Of a stretch of DNA of 64,000 bases, positions 43,483 through 51,989 are shown in pieces. A program made the position numbers and the translations under genes. The first letter of the stretch is position 1. Every line of letters begins with the position of its first letter. The notes beneath the pieces were generated by a model. It was not told the DNA's origin. It worked only from the letters and a program-made list of their open reading frames with translations, and made no database searches. Source of the stretch: Sulfitobacter sp. D7 (GTDB lineage: Bacteria; Pseudomonadota; Alphaproteobacteria; Rhodobacterales; Rhodobacteraceae). The stretch spans positions 1-64,000 of the forward strand of contig NZ_CP020699.1 in assembly GCF_003611275.1 (NCBI RefSeq), read 5' to 3'.

Positions 43483-43716
43483 ATGGAAACGACCGAAATG
43501 AACCGAAAAACTCTTATCCTCGCTCAAATCCTCATCACCTTCATGATGGCGGTTTTAATATCAGGCACAATGCCGCTATTGATCGTGGGGCTTACCATGG
43601 AATGGCTTTTGGCTTGGCCTTGGCAAGCGCTCACCGCCTGGCCTATCGCCTTTGTCTTCACCCAATTCACGACGCCATTAGCATTCGCAATCGCCAATCG
43701 GACCATCGCAAAATAA
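43483..43716 (+). CDS. DUF2798 family small membrane protein
   Basis: A 77-residue protein with two transmembrane segments (TLILAQILITFMMAVLISGT and WPWQALTAWPIAFVFTQFTT), matching the DUF2798 pattern. Function unknown. It follows the structured region by 13 bases and lacks a clear Shine-Dalgarno before the first ATG; an ATG five codons later is the alternative start. It is convergent with the IclR gene. Confidence 0.8.
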   Translation: METTEMNRKTLILAQILITFMMAVLISGTMPLLIVGLTMEWLLAWPWQALTAWPIAFVFTQFTTPLAFAIANRTIAK

Positions 43717-43784
43717 TCCGTATTTGGCGTGAACCAATTTATGCAGTTGGGGATAATCCGCTGCATGACCGCCCCCTGCGCGCC

Positions 43785-44546
43785 CTATCCAAGAATGCGG
43801 GAAATTCCGGCCTGCACCTTCAGCAGCGCGGGCAGGTAACTTTCGACCAACTCTTCCGGATCCGGCTGCGTGGCCGCCATTCCGGTGTTCAGAGCAGCAA
43901 CCACGGTACCTTTGCTGTTGAGCACTGGCACCGCGAGCGAGCGCAGACTGATCTCAACTTCTTGATCGACCACCGCATAGCCGCGCGTCCGCGCTGCCTG
44001 CACGTGCATCATGATCTCATCCGGATCCGTCAAGCTGAACCGGGTGCGCGGGGAGAGGTCGGACGCCTCAATAATCCGGCGCGCTTCTGCCTCCGGCATC
44101 GCGCCTAACAACACGCGCCCCATGGACGTGCTATGCGCCGGAAGGCGCGATCCGGGCATCAGGCCAATCGACATGACACGCCGCTGCGATGCCCGAGCGA
44201 GATAGACAATTTCGATCTCGTCAAGAATGGCGACCGAGCAGCTTTGACCGATCTGTTCGGTCAGCTGATCCAGCCAAGGCTGCACGACCTGCGGCAGTTG
44301 CAGAGCGCCGATGGCCCCCGTGCCGAGGCGCAAACAGCGGTGTGTGAGAGCGAAGTATTTCCCATCATAGGCAGCATAGCCTTCGGCATGGAGCGTCAAC
44401 AGGCACCGGCGCGAAGTAGCACGGTCAAGCCCGGTCAGCGCGGCGACCTCGCTAATCGACAGCTTGGGGCGCTGCGCATCGAAACATTCGATCACCCGAA
44501 GTCCCTTGGCGAGAGATGAGATTGTACTGCTGGATTTGTTCGTCAT
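43785..44546 (-). CDS. IclR-family regulator (PcaR/PobR-like)
   Basis: A 253-residue regulator. The N-terminal winged HTH is KGLRVIECFDAQRPKLSISE followed by VAALTGLDRATSRRCLLTL, and the C-terminal effector domain contains RRVMSIGLMPGSRLPAHSTS, MGRVLLGAM and LAVPVLNSKGTVVAALN. The pattern is that of the PcaU/PcaR/PobR subgroup, which responds to protocatechuate or 3-oxoadipate. It faces pcaIJF across 105 bp and most likely activates that operon. The frame stays open upstream through pcaI, but the ATG at 44546 matches the family start. Confidence 0.92.
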   Translation of the reverse strand: MTNKSSSTISSLAKGLRVIECFDAQRPKLSISEVAALTGLDRATSRRCLLTLHAEGYAAYDGKYFALTHRCLRLGTGAIGALQLPQVVQPWLDQLTEQIGQSCSVAILDEIEIVYLARASQRRVMSIGLMPGSRLPAHSTSMGRVLLGAMPEAEARRIIEASDLSPRTRFSLTDPDEIMMHVQAARTRGYAVVDQEVEISLRSLAVPVLNSKGTVVAALNTGMAATQPDPEELVESYLPALLKVQAGISRILG

Positions 44547-44651
44547 GCGCACAACAAATTGCGCAAAACGAACAAATGTCAATATACGCACAAATTTCTG
44601 GTTCTGCATACGCCCGACCGCTAGACCCTCGGTAACCTGAGGAGACCAGCA

Positions 44652-45371
44652 ATGGACAAAGCACTTCCTACCGTGGCCGAGGCTGTGGCCGATATCCCGG
44701 ATGGCGCGATGGTGATGATCGGAGGGTTCGGCGGCTCTGGCGCGCCAATCGAACTGATCCACGCCCTTATCGACCGCTTTCGCGCCACCGGCAGCCCGGC
44801 GGCCATTACTGTCATCAACAACAACGCGGGCAACGGCTATTGCGGCATCGCGGCGATGATCAAAGCAGGCATGGTCCGCAAGATGATCTGCTCTTTCCCG
44901 CGCAGCTCCAACGCCGAAGCCTTCAATGAAAAGTACCTCGCAGGCGAGATCGAGTTGGACCTCGTCCCCCAAGGCACATTGGCCGAGCGCATCCGCGCTG
45001 CCGGTGCCGGCATCCCCGCCTTCTACACGCCGACCTCCTTCGGCACGGAACTTGCCGAAGGCAAACCGACCGAAGAATTCGATGGCAAGATGTATGTCCG
45101 CGAAAGATGGCTGAAGGCGGATTTTGCGCTGATCAAGGGGCAGGACGGGGACCGTACCGGCAACCTGACCTACCGCATGGCGGGGCGCAACTTTAACCCG
45201 CTTATGGCCATGGCGGCAGCAAAAACCATCGCGCAGGTCAGCGTGCTGGGCGCGCCCGGCAGCATCGACCCGCAAGAGGTCATCACCCCGGGCATTTTTG
45301 TCGACGCAATCGTGGAAGTGGCAGAACCTCAACAAGAAGAAGTGCTTGTGCGCACAGGAGTGGTTTACTGA
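44652..45371 (+). CDS. pcaI: 3-oxoadipate CoA-transferase subunit A
   Basis: Alpha subunit (239 residues) of succinyl-CoA:3-oxoadipate CoA-transferase. The glycine-rich MVMIGGFGGSGAPIELIHAL and NNNAGNGYCGIAAMI match PcaI/ScoA. It has the ribosome site GAGGAG before the ATG and its stop overlaps the next start (TGATG). Confidence 0.93.
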   Translation: MDKALPTVAEAVADIPDGAMVMIGGFGGSGAPIELIHALIDRFRATGSPAAITVINNNAGNGYCGIAAMIKAGMVRKMICSFPRSSNAEAFNEKYLAGEIELDLVPQGTLAERIRAAGAGIPAFYTPTSFGTELAEGKPTEEFDGKMYVRERWLKADFALIKGQDGDRTGNLTYRMAGRNFNPLMAMAAAKTIAQVSVLGAPGSIDPQEVITPGIFVDAIVEVAEPQQEEVLVRTGVVY

Positions 45372-46066
45372 TGGCGGAGTTCAACATCATGCAAGACAAG
45401 CTCTCGAACGCGCAGATCGCATGGCGCGCGGCGCAGGACATCGAAGACGGATCTTACGTTAACCTCGGCATCGGCTTCCCCGAGATGATCGCCAAATTCC
45501 AGCCCGAAGGCCGCGATGTGACCTATCACACCGAAAACGGGGTACTGGGTTTCGGTCAGGCTCCGAAAGAGGGTAAAGAGGATTGGGATCTGATCAATGC
45601 CGGCAAAAAGCCCATCACGCTCAAGCCCGGTGCCGCGTTTTTCCACCATGCCGACAGTTTCGCGATGGTGCGCGGCGGGCATCTCGATCTCGCCGTACTG
45701 GGGGCCTATCAGGTTGCTCAGAATGGCGACCTAGCGAATTGGCGCGTCGGCACCAAGGGTGTGCCTGCCGTGGGCGGCGCGATGGACCTTGTGCATGGCG
45801 CTAAACGGGTGGCCGTGGTCACCGATCATGTCACCAAGGATGGCGGCCCGAAACTGGTCGAACGCTGCACCTTCCCGCTCACTGGCTTGGGATGTGTCAC
45901 CCAAGTCTATACCTCGCTCGCGGTGATCGACATCAAGGGCGGCAGGTTCATCCTGCGGGAGAAAGTGCCGGGGCTCAGCATGGACGCTCTACAGGCCGTC
46001 ACCGGGGCCACGTTGCACATTGAAGGCGATGTTGCCGATCTTATCGTACCGGAGGAACTGGCATGA
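45371..46066 (+). CDS. pcaJ: 3-oxoadipate CoA-transferase subunit B
   Basis: Beta subunit of 231 residues. The catalytic Glu lies in VTYHTENGVLGFG, preceded by YVNLGIGFPEMIAKF. GGHLDLAVLGAYQV and VVTDHVTKDGGPKLVERC complete the family signature. With PcaI it moves CoA from succinyl-CoA to 3-oxoadipate. Its stop overlaps the thiolase start (ATGA). Confidence 0.94.
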   Translation: MAEFNIMQDKLSNAQIAWRAAQDIEDGSYVNLGIGFPEMIAKFQPEGRDVTYHTENGVLGFGQAPKEGKEDWDLINAGKKPITLKPGAAFFHHADSFAMVRGGHLDLAVLGAYQVAQNGDLANWRVGTKGVPAVGGAMDLVHGAKRVAVVTDHVTKDGGPKLVERCTFPLTGLGCVTQVYTSLAVIDIKGGRFILREKVPGLSMDALQAVTGATLHIEGDVADLIVPEELA

Positions 46067-47262
46067 TCGACGTCTATATCTGTGATTACATCCGCACCCC
46101 CATTGGCCGATATGGCGGGGCGCTGTCCTCTGTCCGGGCCGATGATCTGGGCGCTGTACCCCTCAGGGCGCTGGTCGAACGCAACCCCTCTTTGGACCCT
46201 GCGGTAATCGATGAAGTCATCTTTGGCTGCGCCAATCAGGCAGGCGAGGACAACCGTAACGTCGCGCGCATGTCACTGTTGTTGGCGGGCTACCCTGAGA
46301 CCGTCCCCGGCACCACGATGAACCGGCTCTGCGGATCTGGTATGGATGCGGTGATCACCGCGGCGCGGGCGATCAAGGCCGGAGAGGCCGAAGTGATCGT
46401 TGCAGGCGGGGTTGAGAGCATGTCGCGCGCACCTTTCGTAATGCCTAAGGCTGAAACCGCCTTTTCACGGAACAACGAGGTTTTTGACACCACCATCGGC
46501 TGGCGTTTCGTCAACAAGATGATGAAGGCGCAATACGGCGTCGATTCAATGCCCGAAACCGCGGAGAACGTGGCGGAGGATTTTGACGTTACCCGTGCAG
46601 ATCAAGATGCCTTCGCCCTCCGGTCCCAGCAAAAAGCAGGCGCTGCCATAGCAAGCGGGCGTCTGGCGCAAGAGATCGTGCCTGTCTCTATCCCACAGCG
46701 CCGGGGTGATCCTATCCTTGTGTCAGAAGATGAACATCCCCGCCCTTCGACCACCTTGGAAGCGCTACAAAAGCTTAAATCCTTTGTCAAAGCGGATGGT
46801 ACGGTGACGGCAGGCAATGCCTCCGGCGTCAATGATGGTGCGGCGGCATTGATCCTCGCCACGAAAGAAGCCGCAGAGAAACATGGGCTGACCCCTATTG
46901 CCAAAGTCCTCGGCGGCGCGACGGCCGGAGTCGCACCGCGTATCATGGGCTTTGGTCCTGCGCCTGCGTCCAAAAAGCTGATGGCGCGGCTCGGGCTGAA
47001 GCAAGAGGATTTCAGTGTCATCGAACTGAACGAGGCTTTCGCGTCTCAGGGCCTTGCCACCTTACGTGATTTGGGCATCGCAGACGACGATCCACGGGTG
47101 AACCCCAACGGCGGCGCAATCAGTCTTGGACATCCGCTTGGCATGTCAGGGGCCAGGATCACCGGCACAGCCATGCTGGAGTTGAAACCTGGAGAGAAGT
47201 CCCTTTCTACAATGTGTATCGGCGTTGGCCAAGGGATCGCCATCGCATTGGAGGCCGTCTGA
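46063..47262 (+). CDS. pcaF: 3-oxoadipyl-CoA thiolase
   Basis: Thiolase of 399 residues that splits 3-oxoadipyl-CoA into succinyl-CoA and acetyl-CoA. The nucleophilic Cys is in [18 protein letters not shown] (about 90), the conserved [11 protein letters not shown] follows, and the C-terminal His and Cys are in [19 protein letters not shown] and [14 protein letters not shown]. It is the last gene of pcaIJF. Confidence 0.95.
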   Translation: MIDVYICDYIRTPIGRYGGALSSVRADDLGAVPLRALVERNPSLDPAVIDEVIFGCANQAGEDNRNVARMSLLLAGYPETVPGTTMNRLCGSGMDAVITAARAIKAGEAEVIVAGGVESMSRAPFVMPKAETAFSRNNEVFDTTIGWRFVNKMMKAQYGVDSMPETAENVAEDFDVTRADQDAFALRSQQKAGAAIASGRLAQEIVPVSIPQRRGDPILVSEDEHPRPSTTLEALQKLKSFVKADGTVTAGNASGVNDGAAALILATKEAAEKHGLTPIAKVLGGATAGVAPRIMGFGPAPASKKLMARLGLKQEDFSVIELNEAFASQGLATLRDLGIADDDPRVNPNGGAISLGHPLGMSGARITGTAMLELKPGEKSLSTMCIGVGQGIAIALEAV

Positions 47263-47442
47263 ACCGCTGGCCGTAGCGCTGGAATGGCGATCCCATTGGT
47301 GCCGGTAGATACCTGAACTGAGGGAAAGCCGAACTAGCGCCATCCGAAGCCCTGCCTGCAAGTTTAGCCATTCAGACGACAGGATAGTTTGACGCTGGCA
47401 GGCGTTCATAGAAGAGGTTAGGACGAATGCGGAGGACCACCC

Positions 47443-48384
47443 ATGCGCAACCCCGACAGCCTCACGACCAGACCCAACGAAGACACACCCCAAGGTCTGG
47501 CCTTTGCCATTACAGCCTATGTGTTCTGGGGGTTCCTGCCGCTCTATATGAAGGCGCTGTCGCATATCCCGGCGGCCGAAGTTGTTGCGCACCGGGTGGT
47601 CTGGTCTGTGCCGATTGCCGCGTTTGTACTCGTGGCGATGCGGCGGACGCGGGATTTGAAAGCGGCGTTGCTTTCCCCTCGAACGCTGCTCATGGGTGCG
47701 GTAACGGCGACGCTGATCTCGGTCAACTGGGGTATTTATGTTTGGGCGATTGCCTCCGGACACGCGCTTGATGCGGCACTGGGATATTACATCAACCCAC
47801 TGTTCAGCATTCTCTTGGGCGCGCTCCTTTTGGGCGAACGCATGTCCAAACGGCAGTTAATTGCCGTTGGCCTCGCCGTAGGAGCCGTGCTCGTGTTGGC
47901 ACTGGATACCGGTTCGATCCCATGGGTTGCTTTGGGGCTGACATTAAGCTGGGGTTTTTACGCCTTGGCGAAAAAGAGCCTGCCGATCGGGCCGAACCAA
48001 GGCTTCCTGCTCGAAGTGCTGCTTCTTCTCGTCCCGGCCCTCGCCTATATCGCCTACCTCACAACGTCCGGTCAGGGGAATTTTCTCACTGGGGCGCCTG
48101 TCGATACTTGGCTTTTGCTGGGCTGTGGCGCGGTTACAGCCGTGCCTTTGCTAATTTACGCCAACGGCGCCAAGCTCTTGCGTCTCTCGACCATCGGAAT
48201 TCTGCAGTACATCGCGCCCACGATGATCTTCATCGTGGCGGTCTTTGTTTTCGGCGAAGAATTTGGCCGCGCGCGGATGATCGCCTTTCCGATGATATGG
48301 GCGGCGCTGATCCTCTACTCGTCTTCGATGCTTCAGCAGATGCGTCGGAGCCGCCCTGCCAAGGGGTCCTTAGGGCAGGGCTAG
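47443..48384 (+). CDS. rarD: EamA-family transporter RarD
   Basis: Inner-membrane drug/metabolite transporter of 313 residues with ten hydrophobic segments. The N-terminal AFAITAYVFWGFLPLYMKAL and AAEVVAHRVVWSVP are typical of RarD/chloramphenicol-sensitive proteins. The substrate is unknown, though members move amino acids or drugs. It stands alone between pcaF and an IS remnant. Confidence 0.9.
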   Translation: MRNPDSLTTRPNEDTPQGLAFAITAYVFWGFLPLYMKALSHIPAAEVVAHRVVWSVPIAAFVLVAMRRTRDLKAALLSPRTLLMGAVTATLISVNWGIYVWAIASGHALDAALGYYINPLFSILLGALLLGERMSKRQLIAVGLAVGAVLVLALDTGSIPWVALGLTLSWGFYALAKKSLPIGPNQGFLLEVLLLLVPALAYIAYLTTSGQGNFLTGAPVDTWLLLGCGAVTAVPLLIYANGAKLLRLSTIGILQYIAPTMIFIVAVFVFGEEFGRARMIAFPMIWAALILYSSSMLQQMRRSRPAKGSLGQG

Positions 48385-48452
48385 AGCTTTAAAATTCTGC
48401 CGCACACTCCCCAGAATGGTCAATTAGACTGCCTGATTTGCAAGTGAAACGA

Positions 48453-48623
48453 ATGGCTTCCTTCAAAGGCGCACATTATCTTGGTGCCTGGACGAAATAT
48501 TCGCAAAGGCAGCTGTTTCTATTCGTATCGAAACTGCAGACCGCGTTGGCCACACCTTTGACTTCATGCTGGCTGAACACCCAGACACGACGGCAGCGCA
48601 AAGCTATTTAATCAAGGCTTAAC
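48453..48623 (+). pseudogene. IS6-family transposase remnant
   Basis: The fragment starts MASFKGAHY, as IS6-family transposases do near their N-terminus. It then jumps, after a deletion and frameshift, to TADRVGHTFDFMLAEHPDTT and AAQSYLIKA, which matches the segment after the first DDE aspartate in that family (AVDxxGxTxDFML). The catalytic core is lost. No inverted repeats were found. Confidence 0.7.
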
Positions 48624-48631
48624 GCCGCCTA

Positions 48632-49309
48632 TCAGGAACCGGAAACCGGGACTGCCAAGACCGAGTTCAAAATCGTGCTGACAATCTCTTCTTTAAGCTT
48701 TCTTTGCCCCTCTTGGGAGACGATCTCATCCCCAAAAACCCGGGTGAAGGTAGGTTCGTTGGACACGTTAAAAAAGCACAGGGCGCTTATTTTCCAATGT
48801 AGCCGAAGGGGATCGATGTCCGAGCGAAACACTTTCATCTCGCGTCCACGCTCGAGGATTTCTTTTAACTGATCAACCGCCGGCGTGTTGCCTGATCGAA
48901 TGGTTTCCGAGGCGGTCAGATGTATGCCTCGATGAATGTTCTCAATCATCACCAAGCGGATAAAATCTTCGTTGTCGCGGTGGTGTGAAAAGGTAAATTT
49001 GACCAGCTTAGAGAGAGCTTCAACAGGGTCGAGGTTCTCCAGCTCAAGGGCCCTCTCGCCTTCTCGCACATCGTTGTAGGCCTGTTCGAGTACTTCGCGA
49101 TAGAGGCTCTCTTTGTCCTTGAAGTAGTAAAAAATCATCCGCTTGGACGTTTTTGTCTTCTCCGCGATGTCCTGCACCCGCGCGCCTGACAAGCCGTGGG
49201 CGGCGAACTCCGCTCGTGCCACGCGAAGGATATCCGCTTTAACGGCTTCGGGGTCCTGCTTCCATGAAGTGCGCTGACGACTCGTTGATGTTTTGGCGGA
49301 TGTGGTCAT
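48632..49309 (-). CDS. TetR-family regulator of the quinate/shikimate operon
   Basis: A 225-residue TetR regulator. HTH region: ADILRVARAEFAAHGLSGAR, VQDIAEKTKTSKRMIFYYFK. The C-terminal domain resembles TetR_C_6/RutR-like regulators. It is divergent from the quinate/shikimate dehydrogenase gene with 139 bp between, holding a palindrome and a sigma-70-like promoter. The ATG at 49309 starts the usual basic N-terminus; the frame is open 36 bp further. Confidence 0.9.
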   Translation of the reverse strand: MTTSAKTSTSRQRTSWKQDPEAVKADILRVARAEFAAHGLSGARVQDIAEKTKTSKRMIFYYFKDKESLYREVLEQAYNDVREGERALELENLDPVEALSKLVKFTFSHHRDNEDFIRLVMIENIHRGIHLTASETIRSGNTPAVDQLKEILERGREMKVFRSDIDPLRLHWKISALCFFNVSNEPTFTRVFGDEIVSQEGQRKLKEEIVSTILNSVLAVPVSGS

Positions 49310-49367
49310 GCGTAACTCCCTAACGGTCCGACCAGCATAGCACAATTAACTGCTTGGTACATATCTG

Positions 49368-49396
49368 TTGACACACAATTAACCATATGGTTCATT
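49368..49396 (+). promoter_or_regulatory. Candidate promoter and TetR operator before the quinate/shikimate operon
   Basis: TTGACA (49368-49373) is a consensus -35 box. With 17 bp spacing a weak -10 (TTCATT, 49391-49396) follows. AACCATATGGTT (49381-49392), a perfect 12-bp palindrome, overlaps the spacer and -10. A related CACAATTAAC element occurs at 49341-49350 and again at 49374-49383. Repression by the divergent TetR protein is inferred. Confidence 0.55.
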
Positions 49397-49448
49397 ACGG
49401 CCATTCCAGCGTGCCGGGAGGATTCGCTGGATGCATCGGAGGTAACGA

Positions 49449-50342
49449 GTGTCGTCACAGATCAAGAAGCAGGCCAAGCACGCGCAAGACGACGGATCTG
49501 CCGATTTGTTGATCGGACTGGTGGGCCGAGGCATTCAACAGTCCCGCACCCCAAGGATGCACATGGCCGAGGGAGCTGCCCAAGGGCATCGCATTCTTTA
49601 CCAAATTCTTGATGCCGATGCTTTTCCGCGAGGGGAGGCCCCGCTGGAAAAAATCGTCGACGCCGCCGAGCTTTGCGGTTTTGCCGGGTTGAACGTGACC
49701 TTTCCCTATAAAATTGACGTCATGGCCTTCTTGGACGAGTTATCTCCGAACGCCCGCGCCATTGGGGCCGTCAACACCGTGGTCTTTCGCAACGGGCGTC
49801 GCATCGGTCACAACACTGACAAATGGGGGTTCGAAGAAGGCTTCCGTCGGAACTTGCCGGACGCGAAAATGGGCCATGTTCTGCAAATTGGCGCGGGCGG
49901 CGCAGGGGTTGCTGTCGCTCATGCGCTCCTGTCCCTTGGTGCCGATCGCTTGACGATCACTGACACGAACACGGCGCGCGCCGCAGCTCTGGTGACGCAG
50001 CTTTCCCAAAATGCTGGTGCCGCGCAGGTCGATGCCATCGGTCTCGACCAACTACCGGAGATCGCTCCTACAGGTGTCGTAAACGCGACCCCCATGGGGA
50101 TGGCGAAGCTGCCGGGCTCGGCCTACCCGGTCGAATTGCTGCATCCCGATTTATGGGTCGCCGATATTGTCTATTTCCCGCTTGAAACCGAGCTGCTTGC
50201 CGCCGCGCGCGCGGCAGGATGCCGGGTTTTGCTGGGCTCTGGAATGGCCGTCTATCAGGCCGTGCGGGCCTATGAACTCTTTACCGGGCGCAAGCCCGAC
50301 CCGATGCGGATGAAAGCCACATTCGACGCTTTCATCTCATGA
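49449..50342 (+). CDS. Quinate/shikimate 5-dehydrogenase (AroE family)
   Basis: NAD(P)-dependent dehydrogenase of 297 residues. The substrate site shows LVGRGIQQSRTPRMH (SxT in place of the AroE SxS), GLNVTFPYKIDVM with the catalytic Lys, and IGHNTDKWGFEE with the catalytic Asp. The cofactor loop is QIGAGGAGVAVAHALL. An SxT motif and the catabolic operon context favour oxidation of quinate or shikimate over biosynthesis. The GTG start has GGAGG upstream. It opens a 10.5-kb operon that ends with aroQ. Confidence 0.9.
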   Translation: MSSQIKKQAKHAQDDGSADLLIGLVGRGIQQSRTPRMHMAEGAAQGHRILYQILDADAFPRGEAPLEKIVDAAELCGFAGLNVTFPYKIDVMAFLDELSPNARAIGAVNTVVFRNGRRIGHNTDKWGFEEGFRRNLPDAKMGHVLQIGAGGAGVAVAHALLSLGADRLTITDTNTARAAALVTQLSQNAGAAQVDAIGLDQLPEIAPTGVVNATPMGMAKLPGSAYPVELLHPDLWVADIVYFPLETELLAAARAAGCRVLLGSGMAVYQAVRAYELFTGRKPDPMRMKATFDAFIS

Positions 50343-50386
50343 GACTTGCCGCGCAGGCGGCGACCGAACGCAAAATGGAGGATAGC

Positions 50387-51394
50387 ATGCGTTTCAATTT
50401 TACCACCCTCACCACGGCCACGGCGCTCGCCCTTGGCCTTGCCGCCGCCGGCGCACAGGCTCAGACCCTGCGCATTGCCCATGTTGATCCCGATGAGTGG
50501 ACCGGCTCCAAGAAAGGCGCGGCGGCCCAGATTTTCCGCAACATTGTCGAAGGCGAGACTGATCTGGAAGTTGAAATCTTCCCGGCGGGTGCTTTGGGTA
50601 ACGAAGACGAACTGGTCGGGCAAGTTCAGGAAGGCCTTCTGCAAATGGCCATCGTATCGGGGGCCATGTCCAAAGCCTGCCCCGCGGCCTCGGTTCTCGA
50701 CATCCCCTACACGTTCTCTTCTGCAACCGTCGCTTGGGAGGTGCTTGACGGTGAATTCGGTGAAGCACTGTCTGAGCACTGTCTTGAGCAGACCGGCATG
50801 CGGACCTTGGCCTATGGTGAAACCGGCTTTCGCAATTTTACCAACAACGTGCGCGAAATTCGTACCCCAGCCGATATGGAAGGCTTGAAATTTCGGGTGC
50901 AGCCGATCCCACTCTATCTTGAGATGGTCAGCGGCTTAGGCGGCGAACCGACCCCGATCGCATGGACGGAACTGCCGAATGCGTTGTCCACCGGTGTGGT
51001 TGACGGGCAAGAGAACCCGGTCGGCGTCATCTACAATAACGGTCTGCATCAACTCCAAAAATACATGATCCTTGATGGTCACGTTTACGCGGCAGACTTT
51101 ATCGTCGTCAGCGATGAATTCTTCCAGACCCTCACCGCCCCCCAGCAAGAGGTCGTGACCCGCGCCGCCATCGTGGCCGGCAATATGGGCCGCTCAATCC
51201 AGCAGTGGACAACGGCGCAGGGCGTGCTTTCGGTTCAAGAAGAAGGCATGCAGGTCTATTCGCCCACCGCAGAAGAACTCGCCATGTTTGCCGAGAAAGC
51301 GCAGCCAGCAGTGGTTGAGTTCCTGCGCGGCGAATTGGGCGAGAACGCCACTTGGATCGATGAGCTCCAATCGGCAGTGGCAGCAACGCAATAA
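50387..51394 (+). CDS. dctP: TRAP transporter substrate-binding protein, DctP type
   Basis: Periplasmic solute receptor of 335 residues with a signal peptide ending GAQAQT. The DctP pattern is visible: TLRIAHVDPDEWTGSKKGAA, EIFPAGALGNEDELVGQVQE, the arginine-bearing EGLKFRVQPIPLYLEM and NALSTGVVDGQENP. Placed between quinate/shikimate enzymes it probably binds quinate, shikimate or protocatechuate. The ATG at 50387 follows GGAGGATAGC. A 10-bp hairpin comes right after the stop. Confidence 0.93.
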   Translation: MRFNFTTLTTATALALGLAAAGAQAQTLRIAHVDPDEWTGSKKGAAAQIFRNIVEGETDLEVEIFPAGALGNEDELVGQVQEGLLQMAIVSGAMSKACPAASVLDIPYTFSSATVAWEVLDGEFGEALSEHCLEQTGMRTLAYGETGFRNFTNNVREIRTPADMEGLKFRVQPIPLYLEMVSGLGGEPTPIAWTELPNALSTGVVDGQENPVGVIYNNGLHQLQKYMILDGHVYAADFIVVSDEFFQTLTAPQQEVVTRAAIVAGNMGRSIQQWTTAQGVLSVQEEGMQVYSPTAEELAMFAEKAQPAVVEFLRGELGENATWIDELQSAVAATQ

Positions 51395-51405
51395 GCTGCT
51401 CCTAC

Positions 51406-51429
51406 AGCCAGGCCGTCTTCGGCCTGGCT
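51406..51429 (+). promoter_or_regulatory. Intra-operon stem-loop between dctP and dctQ
   Basis: AGCCAGGCCG and CGGCCTGGCT form a perfect 10-bp stem with the tetraloop TCTT, 11 bp after the dctP stop. No T-run follows. It probably stabilises the receptor mRNA relative to the membrane subunits. Confidence 0.65.
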
Positions 51430-51460
51430 ACACCATACCAACCGCGGAGGAGCCTGGGTC

Positions 51461-51988
51461 ATGGACAGACTGAATAGAATAGTTGCTCAAGTCTTCGGCT
51501 GGGGAGCCGGGCTTTCGATGATGCTGGTGTTTGCGATCATCTTCATCAATTCCCTACGGCGCTACACCGTGGGCCAGTCGGTCCAATGGGGCGAGGAACT
51601 GCCGGTCTATCTGGCTGCCTATGGCGTGATGTTCGGCATCTCAATGGCCTATATGCAAGACCGCCATATCCGCTTCACGATCCTGATCGATTTTCTGAGC
51701 GACCAGCGCAAGACACTGATGTTCGCGCTCAGCGACCTTGTGATGATGGTAACCGGAGTGCTGCTGGTCCTTTCTGGCCTCGCCTTTCTCGAACGTCGCG
51801 GCAACACAATGTCCTCCGGCATGTTCGGTCTGGCACGCTGGCTGGAAAAGAGCACAGGGATCGAGGCCTTTGCTGCGCTCGGCACCCTTGGCGTCTACCA
51901 GTTTTCGCTGATCCTTGGCGGCGCAATGATCACCTTTGCGGCGGTTCTGAAATTCGTCGAGCGCCTGATCGCGCTCCGGGGGAACTGA
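51461..51988 (+). CDS. dctQ: TRAP transporter small permease, DctQ type
   Basis: Four-helix inner-membrane subunit of 175 residues. Family features are FAIIFINSLRRYTVGQSVQW, GEELPVYLAAYGVMFG and MQDRHIRFTILIDFL. It pairs with the large permease that starts two bases after its stop. Confidence 0.93.
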   Translation: MDRLNRIVAQVFGWGAGLSMMLVFAIIFINSLRRYTVGQSVQWGEELPVYLAAYGVMFGISMAYMQDRHIRFTILIDFLSDQRKTLMFALSDLVMMVTGVLLVLSGLAFLERRGNTMSSGMFGLARWLEKSTGIEAFAALGTLGVYQFSLILGGAMITFAAVLKFVERLIALRGN

Positions 51989-51989
51989 A

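Noticed and set aside
43273..43527. Minus-strand frame of 84 codons over the structured region
   Set aside because: Composition is dictated by the GC-rich stems, it has no domain, and the stems themselves are a better explanation.
44547..45335. N-terminal extension of the IclR gene to 516 codons
   Set aside because: The added part is antisense to pcaI and lacks any domain; the ATG at 44546 matches the IclR family start.
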